Assembly: GCA_900544975.1 (NCBI GenBank)
Contig: UQXI01000001.1
Span: forward strand, 114,305 to 178,304
Direction: 5' to 3'
DNA length: 64,000 nucleotides
Source: an uncultured Eubacteriales bacterium
GTDB lineage: Bacteria; Bacillota; Clostridia; Oscillospirales; Oscillospiraceae
Numbering within the stretch: position 1 is the first letter of the stretch; every line of letters starts with the position of its first letter. Below, in pieces: positions 1 to 7,859 of this stretch. The position numbers and the translations under genes were made by a program. Below the pieces are notes generated by a model. It saw nothing but the letters and a program-made list of their open reading frames with translations, searched no databases and had not been told where the DNA came from.

Positions 1-759
1 ACCGGCGACACCTATTGCACAGACTGCGGCCAGCTCATCTCCCAGGGCGAATCCATCCCCGCATTGGGTCACAAAATCGAACTGCGCAACGCCAAAGAGG
101 CCACCTGCACCGAGGCTGGCTACACCGGCGATGAGGTCTGTACCGTTTGCCACGAAGTTCTGAAGCAGGGAGAAGTCATCCCCGCGCACTGTCCCTCTGA
201 AGACTTCAGCGACCTGGACAGCAATCTGTGGTACCACCCATACACCGACTATGTGATTACCCACGGCCTGATGGAAGGCGTCGGCAACGGCAAGTTCGCC
301 CCCAACGAGAACCTGACCCGGGGCCAGTTGGTAACCATCCTGCACCGCCTGTCTGGCAGTCCGGAACCCACCGGAACCAACCCCTTCACAGATGTGAAAG
401 CAGGAAGATATTACACAACCGCCGTGACCTGGGCCGCAGAGCAGGGCCTGGCCAAAGGAATCACCCCGACCCAGTTCGCCCCAGACGCCCCCGTCACCCG
501 GGAGCAGGTGGTGACCTTCCTGTACCGCTATGCCAGCCTCAGCGGCGCAGACGTCTCCGCAACCGGTTCCCTCAGCGGCTTCCCGGACGCTTCCAGCGTC
601 AGCGAATATGCCCAAATCCCCATGGCCTGGGCCGTAGAGACGGGCCTCCTGCTGGGCATGGACGGCCGCCTGGCCCCCAAGGGCTCCACCACACGCGTTC
701 AGGCAGCGGCTTTCCTCATGCGCCTGTGTGAGGAGATTCTGGAGGAGCCGCTCCCCTAA
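1..759 (+). CDS. S-layer homology (SLH) domain surface protein, C-terminal part
   Basis: The 5' end is cut by the window edge: the frame is open from base 1, so no start is visible. The visible part opens with cysteine-pair repeats (CTDC, then CTVC, each followed by an IPALGH-like or IPAH segment), a type common in Clostridia surface proteins. Three SLH modules follow (roughly 50-110, 115-175, 180-225 of the visible part; cues WYHPYTDYV, FAPNENLTRGQLV and FAPDAPVTREQVV). SLH modules anchor proteins to pyruvylated secondary cell-wall polymer. The repeat-plus-SLH region is closely similar to the end of the protein at 7860-10823, so the two are paralogues. The N-terminal function cannot be seen. 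A hairpin follows the stop. Confidence 0.9.
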   Translation, partial: TGDTYCTDCGQLISQGESIPALGHKIELRNAKEATCTEAGYTGDEVCTVCHEVLKQGEVIPAHCPSEDFSDLDSNLWYHPYTDYVITHGLMEGVGNGKFAPNENLTRGQLVTILHRLSGSPEPTGTNPFTDVKAGRYYTTAVTWAAEQGLAKGITPTQFAPDAPVTREQVVTFLYRYASLSGADVSATGSLSGFPDASSVSEYAQIPMAWAVETGLLLGMDGRLAPKGSTTRVQAAAFLMRLCEEILEEPLP

Positions 760-787
760 CCCCCTCCCCTTTCCATAAAGATCCAAA

Positions 788-820
788 GGGCTGTCTCACA
801 AATCCTCTGTGAGACAGCCC
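788..820 (+). terminator. Hairpin terminator after the SLH gene
   Basis: Perfect 13-bp inverted repeat GGGCTGTCTCACA / TGTGAGACAGCCC with a 7-nt loop, just downstream of the stop at 759. There is no long T-run. The GTCTCA core is shared with the hairpins at 26129-26162, 44384-44418 and 54171-54204. Confidence 0.6.
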
Positions 821-832
821 ACCAAAGAATGA

Positions 833-865
833 GACCTGCTGCAAAAAGAAACTTTGCAGCAGGTC
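833..865 (-). terminator. Hairpin terminator of the subtilase gene
   Basis: Perfect 13-bp inverted repeat GACCTGCTGCAAA / TTTGCAGCAGGTC with a 7-nt loop, lying 21 nt past the stop of the minus-strand protease. It belongs to a recurring hairpin type also seen at 17631-17666 and 47623-47660. Confidence 0.6.
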
Positions 866-886
866 CTTATTTTGATCACACGAAGC

Positions 887-3800
887 TTAGAAATTCTGAT
901 CCAGGATGGTTAGAAGCTTGGCCATCTGAGCCCGGGTCAGGGTGGTGGCGGGACGGAGCGTGCCATCCCCATAGCCCTCGAAGAGCCCTTCTGCCACAGC
1001 CCAGCCAAACGCCGTCTGGGCGTAATCCATCACCTTGTGGCCATCCAAATAGTCCTTCAGGTCTGCACCTTCTGTGGCCTCCTGCTTCAGGTACTCGGTG
1101 ACATACCGATACAGGAAGGTGGCTGCCTGCTCCCGGGTGACTTTCCCCTCGGGGGCAAAGGTGGTGGCGGTCATGCCGCGGACAATGCCCTGGGCTTCCG
1201 CCCAGGCCACAGCCTTGGCATAGTAGTGATGGTCGGCCACGTCGGTGAAGGAGGTCTTCCCCGTTACCTCCGGTTCTCCTGCCAGGCGGTACAGCGTGGT
1301 CACCAGCTGGCCGCGGGTGATGGAGGCGTTGGGGGCAAAATGGGTCTTGTCCATGCCCTGCATCAGACCGTGGGCAATGACGTAGTCGGTATAGGCATGG
1401 TACCAGCCGTTCGTATCCAGATCCACAAAGGCCTCGGAGGGACACTCCAAATCCACCGTCAGCTTCTCGGTATAAGCGGGCTTGCTGTCGTTCACTTCCC
1501 GATGCTCCACCGCAATGGCCGCATCGGCTCCGCTTTTCAGGCCAAAGGTGAGGGTGGCAATGGGGCTGCCTGCGGCAATGCCCGCCTCGCTCACATAGCC
1601 GAAGGTCACGGTCCCGGCGGCCGTCACCTGGGCGGTGTAATCGCCGGTCACCGCAATCTCCTGGAGCTCCAGAGCCGCCTGATCATAGAACACGGAAACC
1701 ATGCCGTTGTTGGAGTCCAAGTCCACACCCTGGGCATTCTTGGCGGTGACGGTCATGATCACGGTCTTCCCGTCCTCCTGGGGAATCACCTGGGACATGG
1801 GGGCGCTGGCGCTCATCACCTCAGCCTCCAGCTTCAGGGGCTCTTCCAGAATCCCGGTGACATGGACCCCGTTGGCAGCGGCCCCGTTGGTCTCCACGGC
1901 ATACAGCGCTGCGGGCCATACCTCGCTGCCAACATCGCCGATGCGCTCCGCTGCATACAGTTCCTCATCTGCATTCCAGGACAGCCGGTAGAATTCATTG
2001 GTCTCCTCGGTAAAGCGGGACAGATACAGATTTCCGTCGTCGCCGCGCACCATGGAGCAATACTGGTAATTCTGACTGGTGGGGAAGCTCAGCTTCAAAT
2101 CTGTGGGAATGAAGTTGAATCCGATGGAGCCGGTGCCATCATATTCGAAGCCCCACAGCCAACCGGCATCGTCCAAGGCATACACCAGGTCGCACAGGAC
2201 GCCATCCTCATTGGTTTCCGTTCCCATAGAAGCTACCGCCACAAACTTGGCGCCTCCGGTATACTCTGTGAGATACTGGGCCAGATTCCAGCCCTGGTTG
2301 AAGGTATTTCCCATGGGGTCACAGGCGCTCATCAAATACGTCTGCGAAACCGCCATCATGCCCGGCTCCTCTTTGGTATTGAACTTCTCCAGTGCCGTGA
2401 GGTCCGACATGGCAAAGCCAAAGCCGCAGACAGCGCTGGATTTGCCCGTATCCTGGCCGGTGGTCAGATCCACCTGATGCATAAACCAGGAGCCGTCCAC
2501 AGCATCCTGAAGGTACAGACGATCCGTGACCTGGTCATAGGCCACTGCAGCCAGAGAGCTGCTCAATGCCAAACCGGGGACCCAGGTGTTGTCTGTCTCC
2601 ATGTTCCAGCTGAAGAGCATGGGGTTTCCCTCTCTGTCCTGCAGAGCGCCCTTCAGGGTCACATTCAGGGTGTCCACCGTGACGTTGCAGGCAGCGGTCA
2701 TGGTGGAATCCAGCTTGGAAGCAGCCGTAATCACCGTCTCGCCCGCACTCACACCGGTGACTACGCCGTTGCTGTCCACCGTGGCAATCTCCGGATCCGC
2801 AGAGGTCCAGGTCACAGTCCGGTCCGTGGCCGTCCAGGGCTGAACCGTAGCAGACAGGGTCTTTCTGGAGCCCTTCAGCAGCGTCATGGACTGAGCGGAA
2901 ATCTGAACGCCGCTGATCTGATCCGTGGGGCTGGACCAGCTGCCGCCGGTGGCCTTCTGGGGAATGATCAGAGCGGTCACTTCTGTCCTGAAATCCTTGT
3001 GCATGGTCTCAGCACCCGTCTCCGGGTTCATGCTATAAAAATACGCGTGAGCGCTGTGCCGCAAGGAGGAGAAGGTCACAGCATACAACTGGCCATCATT
3101 GGGATTCCATGCCAGGGTCTTCACATTGTTCCGCGTTTTGGAAGTAATCTGCTTGGGCGCAACGCCAAATGCTCCGGCTTTGAACTGGCTCATAAACAGG
3201 TATGCGTCCCGGGAAGTGAGCTCGCCGTTGCCATCCAGGTCGGCATTGGCCGCGTTTTGAATGGTGTTCCGAACGCCGGTGGCGTAATCCAGAATGGCCT
3301 GTCCGTCATCGGCGTCTACATTGCCGTCGCCGTCAAAGTCATAGTCCAGATTTCCCCCGCCCTGCAGCGCCTCCAGGGTATAGGCATACACAAACCCGCG
3401 GTTGCTGACCTCGCTGCTATCGCCATGGACGGCGCTGTAGAAGGTACCATTGCCGTCACAGGCCAGGGTGTTGGTGGGGAAGGGAATTTCAGCCAGGTCT
3501 GTTACAGCGCCTGTGAGTTTATCCACACAGACCAGATGGTTCCCAGTCACGCCGTAGAGGGTGGAGGTGGACTTGTCATAAGCCAGATCCGTAAGCACCA
3601 CGCCCATGTTGGCAACATGGGTCTCCAGAGCCAGGTCTTCCTCGCTCAGGACATACAGATCTCCGTGGCTGGTCGCGGCAAAGACCAGACCGTCTGCACT
3701 GGTCGCCGCTGTGTAGACTTGCTGGGTGGAAGCCAGCTCACTGGGACTGCCGCTTTCCCCCGCGCCAAAACCGATCCAGATATGATGGTCAGACTGATAG

Positions 3801-6800
3801 GCCATCATATCGGGCAGGGTCTCATCTCCACCGGTCTGCAGGTTCAGCTGATAGGTGGTGGTGTTCATGGCATAGTCGGAAACCTGCACCAGGAAGCTCT
3901 TGCCACTCATGCCGGCCAGATCCAGGGCGTACTCTGCCGCTTCCCCAGGCTGAATGTCCTGCTTGGCGCCAGTCTTGGCCAGCACTTTGGAACCGGCTGC
4001 ATTGTACAGAACCACACCGGCCACATACTGGTTGTCTTTGGCCTTGACCGTCATGGTGCTGCCCATCAGGCTGAGGGACACATCCAAAAGCTCCGGAGCG
4101 GTGTTATCCACCACCATGGGAATTGTCATGGTAGCGCCTTCTCCCAGATCGTCCCACCCCACGTTGCCCTGGGCGTCTACGTAGTATTCCGGCGCAAGCG
4201 TCAGGGACAGCTCCAGCCGGTCGCCTTCTTTTGCACCCTTGGGTGCAAACTTGGTGCTGAAGCGATAGCCCGTGTTCTGCCATGCACCAGCGTTGGTGTG
4301 ATAGTATGCGGAGCTTACTGCCCCGGGGAAGGTCTCCAGCAGGGGTTCGCCAGGGGTTGTCTGGTTCACTGCCAGGATGCGGCTGGCTGCCGCATTCCGA
4401 ATGGCCGCAAAAGAGATCTGGCTGATCTGATCCCCATTTTCGCTGTTGATGGCATTGCGTTCCGGCATATAGCGGGCGTCCGCCACCAGGGGGTTGCCGC
4501 CGAAGTAGTACGTGGCCTCGGGGTCATTGGCATACGTAATTGCAGCCGTGTTGACTTTGGTGTTGCCCAGGTACGGAAGCCGGACTTCACTGCCCGTCTC
4601 GTACTCTGCGCGGGAGCCGACTTCAAACATGGAGGCATCGCTCCAGTTACCATAGAAGCCCAGGACCGGGATGGAATGCTCCGTTCCTTCCACGCCCTCT
4701 TCCGTAGCCTCGCTCTTGGCATATACAAAGCCCTGGAGATATGCACCGGCGGGGTATTGCTTCAGGGCTTCCTTCTGGCTGTCCGTCAGCCGGACCGTCA
4801 CCTGCACATCGGCAGAACCGTTGGCAGGAACCATCACAGCCTGGCCCACATCGAAGATCACGTCCGCATCCAGCTCGGTGGTCCAGGTGTCCATGTAATC
4901 GCCCTGGTCTCCGTCGTTGTTCACCACATTGGTGAAGAGATCCTGGGTGAAGAAATCAGCCGACAGGGCATAGGTCTTTTCCACATTGGTCAGGTTATGG
5001 ATGGAGAAGGAGAAGGTATAAACACCCTTTTTCTCCGGGTCGTCACCCAGCTCCACCTTTACCTTGCCATCGGCATAGGATTGGGTGGCGTCTGCGCCCA
5101 TGAGGATGTAAGAATCGGCAGCAATGGCCTTGCCCACATTGGCCAGGCCCGCGCCCTGCCGCAGGACGGGGTAATAACCGTCGCCCGCCTCACCGTAATC
5201 CTCCAGCTGGGGAACTGCGGTGGACATGAGCAGGCTCTGGGCCAGCTGACGGGGTGTGAGACCAGTCTTTTGCGCCAGGCCCTTCTCCCGGATGTACTGC
5301 GCCACCAAGGCCGCCATACCGGCCACCTGAGGCGTGGCCATGGAGGTGCCGGACATGTTCTCATAAGCCGTACCGCCGGCAACCAAGCCGTTGACCGAGT
5401 AAATGTTGCCGCCAGGCGCCGTAATTTCCGGCTTCAGCTCCAGGGAACCGGGAATGCCCCAGCTGGAGAAGTCGCTCATGGTATTGTACTCTGGGGTGTA
5501 GACGGCAGAGCCAATTCCCTCTTTGACGGTCAACTGATCCAGGTAATACTGGACCTTCCCGTCCTCCCCTGTGACCGGGGTCGCTGCCGCCTTCATCATG
5601 GCCCCATCGGACTGGGTCACGGAGACGCAGGGGGCGGTCTTGGTGTAATCCGTCAGGTCCATGCTGATGGTACCGGGCTGATTGTTGTAAACAATTGTGG
5701 CAATGGCGCCATTTGCCACAGCCGCCTCGGCCTTCTGGAAGAAGGAGGTGGTACCGCGGGAGCAGACGGCGATTTTACCCTCCAACACACTGGCAATGGC
5801 CGCAAACTCCTCTTCCGTGCCGAAGCCGTCAATGAGGACGTATGCATGCTCGCCGGCAATGGAGGTCATCGGCTGGTTTTTAAACCCGGTGCTCTGGGTG
5901 TAGACCACCGTCGTGTCGCCAACCAGGAAATACTGGCCTGTGGCGCCGGCATTGTCCATGGACGCCACGCACAGGGAATTGGTATAGGAGCCGGGAGAGC
6001 CAACCATATCCATGCTCACATCATCGGAGTAGAGATACCCGGCGTTTCTGGCAGACTCCACCCAGGAGCCAGCGTTACCGGCTGCAATGGCCACCACAAT
6101 GCCGGACTCGGTCAACCGGTCCAGAATCGCCTGGTATTCCGCCTTGGTGTGTCTGGTCGCGCCGGGGTTCGAGGAACCCAGGGACAGGTTGACCGTATCG
6201 CACTTCAGAACAATGGCGTCCTCAATGGCCACCAAATAATCGGAATCGTAAGCGCCGCCGGCCTTGCCAAACACCTTCATGGTGATGAGCTGGGCATCGG
6301 GGGCCACACCCTGAACCTTCACTGCATCCAGTGCGTTGGAAAATGTTCCATCAGCGTTGGGGATGTAGGCATTGGCCGTGGAAATACCGGCCACGTGGGA
6401 GCCATGCTCTCCCTGCTGGTCTCGATCATGGGTGATGTCCAGGTCCTTGTCCACATAGTTGTAGCCAAAGGGGAGCTTGGTGTTGAGATACAGCTGCTTT
6501 GCAGTGACGCTTTTGCCAACATGAAGCTGATCCAGCACCCCTGTAATCTCTTCTACGTCCAAAAGATCATAATCTGCTACGGTTTTGCCAGCCTGTTCCG
6601 CCTGCTTCTGCAAAGAGTAATCAAAGCCAGCCGCGCTAAAGGACTGATGGTCCGTATCCGTGCCGGTGTCAATGACGGCAATCCGGCTGCCTGCTCCGGT
6701 GTAACCGGCGGTCCAGGCTGCGCTGGAGCCGATCATGGAGGGGGAGGTGGACATGTTGGGGTCATCGGGCAGATTGGTATTGACCACCGCAGGCGCATAT

Positions 6801-7285
6801 TGGGTCTCAATGAGCACCTGTTCCACACCGGGGACCTGCTCAATGGCTGCAATCTCACCGTATTTCACATTGGCCGAAATGATGTTGGCCGCCAGGGTCA
6901 GGTTCCAGACCACATCCAACTGCTCTCCGCCCAACGCCTGGGTGGAGATGACCTGGGCCAGAGCCTCCTGCCGGGTCTCCAGACCGGTCCGGTAAGCCAG
7001 AGCCGCCTGATTTTCGGCAATGTCCTGCACGTCAAATTTGGAAATGGTGGGCGCTTCCTCCAGGAAAATGGAGATGCGCACCGTATCCGTATCCCGGTAT
7101 GCCGGGGCGGCTTCCTCTTCCGCTTCCTGCAGCGGAAGCCGGGCTGTCACAGCGCCGTTGTCTACCTGAGACCAGGTGACTGCGTCGTTTGCAGCGGCAG
7201 CCTGGGGCACTCCAAGGGAGCACAGCAGTGCCATCGCCAACAAAAGGGCGCACAGCCGAGATGGTAGGTTTCGCCTGTTTTTCAT
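887..7285 (-). CDS. Secreted multidomain subtilisin-like (S8) serine protease with dockerin, cohesin-like and SLH domains
   Basis: 2132 residues from the ATG at 7285, which has AGGAGG five bases upstream; the frame continues upstream only into the promoter. A signal peptide (MKNRRNLPSRLCALLLAMAL) ends near AAAA. The S8 triad is complete: Asp in AVIDTGTDTDH (about 205), His in GEHGSHVAGI (about 293), Ser in MSGTSMATP (about 646). A PA-type insert sits between His and Ser and Fn3-like domains follow, as in lactocepin or C5a-peptidase proteins. Further on are a propeller-like region (about 1150-1300), a type I dockerin with two calcium loops (DFDGDGNVDADDG and DLDGNGELTSRDA, about 1310-1370), a Big_2 domain (about 1465-1545), a cohesin-like beta domain (about 1840-1940) and three SLH modules to the C-terminus. 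It is probably a wall-anchored protease for external proteins or peptides. Substrate is unknown. Confidence 0.93.
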   Translation of the reverse strand: MKNRRNLPSRLCALLLAMALLCSLGVPQAAAANDAVTWSQVDNGAVTARLPLQEAEEEAAPAYRDTDTVRISIFLEEAPTISKFDVQDIAENQAALAYRTGLETRQEALAQVISTQALGGEQLDVVWNLTLAANIISANVKYGEIAAIEQVPGVEQVLIETQYAPAVVNTNLPDDPNMSTSPSMIGSSAAWTAGYTGAGSRIAVIDTGTDTDHQSFSAAGFDYSLQKQAEQAGKTVADYDLLDVEEITGVLDQLHVGKSVTAKQLYLNTKLPFGYNYVDKDLDITHDRDQQGEHGSHVAGISTANAYIPNADGTFSNALDAVKVQGVAPDAQLITMKVFGKAGGAYDSDYLVAIEDAIVLKCDTVNLSLGSSNPGATRHTKAEYQAILDRLTESGIVVAIAAGNAGSWVESARNAGYLYSDDVSMDMVGSPGSYTNSLCVASMDNAGATGQYFLVGDTTVVYTQSTGFKNQPMTSIAGEHAYVLIDGFGTEEEFAAIASVLEGKIAVCSRGTTSFFQKAEAAVANGAIATIVYNNQPGTISMDLTDYTKTAPCVSVTQSDGAMMKAAATPVTGEDGKVQYYLDQLTVKEGIGSAVYTPEYNTMSDFSSWGIPGSLELKPEITAPGGNIYSVNGLVAGGTAYENMSGTSMATPQVAGMAALVAQYIREKGLAQKTGLTPRQLAQSLLMSTAVPQLEDYGEAGDGYYPVLRQGAGLANVGKAIAADSYILMGADATQSYADGKVKVELGDDPEKKGVYTFSFSIHNLTNVEKTYALSADFFTQDLFTNVVNNDGDQGDYMDTWTTELDADVIFDVGQAVMVPANGSADVQVTVRLTDSQKEALKQYPAGAYLQGFVYAKSEATEEGVEGTEHSIPVLGFYGNWSDASMFEVGSRAEYETGSEVRLPYLGNTKVNTAAITYANDPEATYYFGGNPLVADARYMPERNAINSENGDQISQISFAAIRNAAASRILAVNQTTPGEPLLETFPGAVSSAYYHTNAGAWQNTGYRFSTKFAPKGAKEGDRLELSLTLAPEYYVDAQGNVGWDDLGEGATMTIPMVVDNTAPELLDVSLSLMGSTMTVKAKDNQYVAGVVLYNAAGSKVLAKTGAKQDIQPGEAAEYALDLAGMSGKSFLVQVSDYAMNTTTYQLNLQTGGDETLPDMMAYQSDHHIWIGFGAGESGSPSELASTQQVYTAATSADGLVFAATSHGDLYVLSEEDLALETHVANMGVVLTDLAYDKSTSTLYGVTGNHLVCVDKLTGAVTDLAEIPFPTNTLACDGNGTFYSAVHGDSSEVSNRGFVYAYTLEALQGGGNLDYDFDGDGNVDADDGQAILDYATGVRNTIQNAANADLDGNGELTSRDAYLFMSQFKAGAFGVAPKQITSKTRNNVKTLAWNPNDGQLYAVTFSSLRHSAHAYFYSMNPETGAETMHKDFRTEVTALIIPQKATGGSWSSPTDQISGVQISAQSMTLLKGSRKTLSATVQPWTATDRTVTWTSADPEIATVDSNGVVTGVSAGETVITAASKLDSTMTAACNVTVDTLNVTLKGALQDREGNPMLFSWNMETDNTWVPGLALSSSLAAVAYDQVTDRLYLQDAVDGSWFMHQVDLTTGQDTGKSSAVCGFGFAMSDLTALEKFNTKEEPGMMAVSQTYLMSACDPMGNTFNQGWNLAQYLTEYTGGAKFVAVASMGTETNEDGVLCDLVYALDDAGWLWGFEYDGTGSIGFNFIPTDLKLSFPTSQNYQYCSMVRGDDGNLYLSRFTEETNEFYRLSWNADEELYAAERIGDVGSEVWPAALYAVETNGAAANGVHVTGILEEPLKLEAEVMSASAPMSQVIPQEDGKTVIMTVTAKNAQGVDLDSNNGMVSVFYDQAALELQEIAVTGDYTAQVTAAGTVTFGYVSEAGIAAGSPIATLTFGLKSGADAAIAVEHREVNDSKPAYTEKLTVDLECPSEAFVDLDTNGWYHAYTDYVIAHGLMQGMDKTHFAPNASITRGQLVTTLYRLAGEPEVTGKTSFTDVADHHYYAKAVAWAEAQGIVRGMTATTFAPEGKVTREQAATFLYRYVTEYLKQEATEGADLKDYLDGHKVMDYAQTAFGWAVAEGLFEGYGDGTLRPATTLTRAQMAKLLTILDQNF

Positions 7286-7358
7286 ATAGGATCCTCCTTT
7301 TCTATTTCCCCAAACAGTCGTCTGGGGGTTCAAACGGGGCCAAGCCCCATGTTTGACC

Positions 7359-7387
7359 ATTGTATGGATTTCGCGCTTTCCTGTCAA
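7359..7387 (-). promoter_or_regulatory. Sigma-A promoter of the subtilase gene
   Basis: On the minus strand TTGACA (7382-7387), 17-bp spacer, TACAAT (7359-7364). The expected transcript has a leader of about 65 nt with a small GGGGC/GCCCC hairpin at 7337-7348. Confidence 0.75.
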
Positions 7388-7448
7388 GTTCGTCTTCTGG
7401 TTCTATTCATGGGAATTTCAGCCAAATGTCCGGTCTGTGCACTGTAGT

Positions 7449-7524
7449 CATTGCGAATTCGCCGTAAATGGGTGGAAAACGCACCGCGTCCCCGCTGGGC
7501 GGACACATGGGTCCGCCCCTACGG
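7449..7524. repeat. Dispersed repeat, partial copy (right end)
   Basis: It carries the core CGAATTCGCCGTAAATGGGT and the right end GGTCCGCCCCTACGG of the family best seen at 12174-12285. The left end is missing. It lies in the gap 7286-7859, in which I see no gene. Confidence 0.75.
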
Positions 7525-7614
7525 TGATATCGAAGCAGAGTACGTGAACAGGCTTTTTAATTTTTACGCAAAATATTTCCATTTTTTATCCAATTCTTGG
7601 CATTTGGACAAGAG

Positions 7615-7704
7615 AAAACGTTAGTCAATCTCCGCCCATTCTCGCTGCCTGCCGTAGGGGCGGACCCATGTGTCCGCCCGTGGTGGGCATTACGAATTCG
7701 CCGA
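7615..7704. repeat. Dispersed repeat, partial copy (left end)
   Basis: It has an upstream flank like that of the copies near 47.4 kb (TCAATCTCCGCCCATTCTCG), then the left end CCGTAGGGGCGGACC, the hairpin GGGCGGAC/GTCCGCCC, and GCATTACGAATTCGCCG, where it stops matching. Confidence 0.7.
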
Positions 7705-7786
7705 ACACGGATACAATGCGCATTTTGATCCCGGCATTTTGCTCTTTTACATTCACAAATTACCTGAATGATCTCCCCCTTTACAT

Positions 7787-7821
7787 GGAAAATCCCCTGG
7801 GTCACCCACAGGGGAATTTCC
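7787..7821 (-). terminator. Hairpin after the 987-residue SLH gene
   Basis: Inverted repeat GGAAAATCCCCTG / CAGGGGAATTTCC (one mismatch in 13 bp, 9-nt loop) about 40 nt past the stop at 7860. It reads into GATTTTCC on the minus strand. Confidence 0.5.
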
Positions 7822-7859
7822 TGATACAGAAAGGAGCAACAAGAAGTTGAAAAGGTAGC

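Noticed and set aside
1037..7267. A 2076-codon open frame on the plus strand opposite the subtilase
   Set aside because: It mirrors the minus-strand gene, has no ribosome site, no signal peptide and a histidine/glycine-rich composition typical of antisense readings of GC-rich codons. The protease domains on the other strand are unmistakable.
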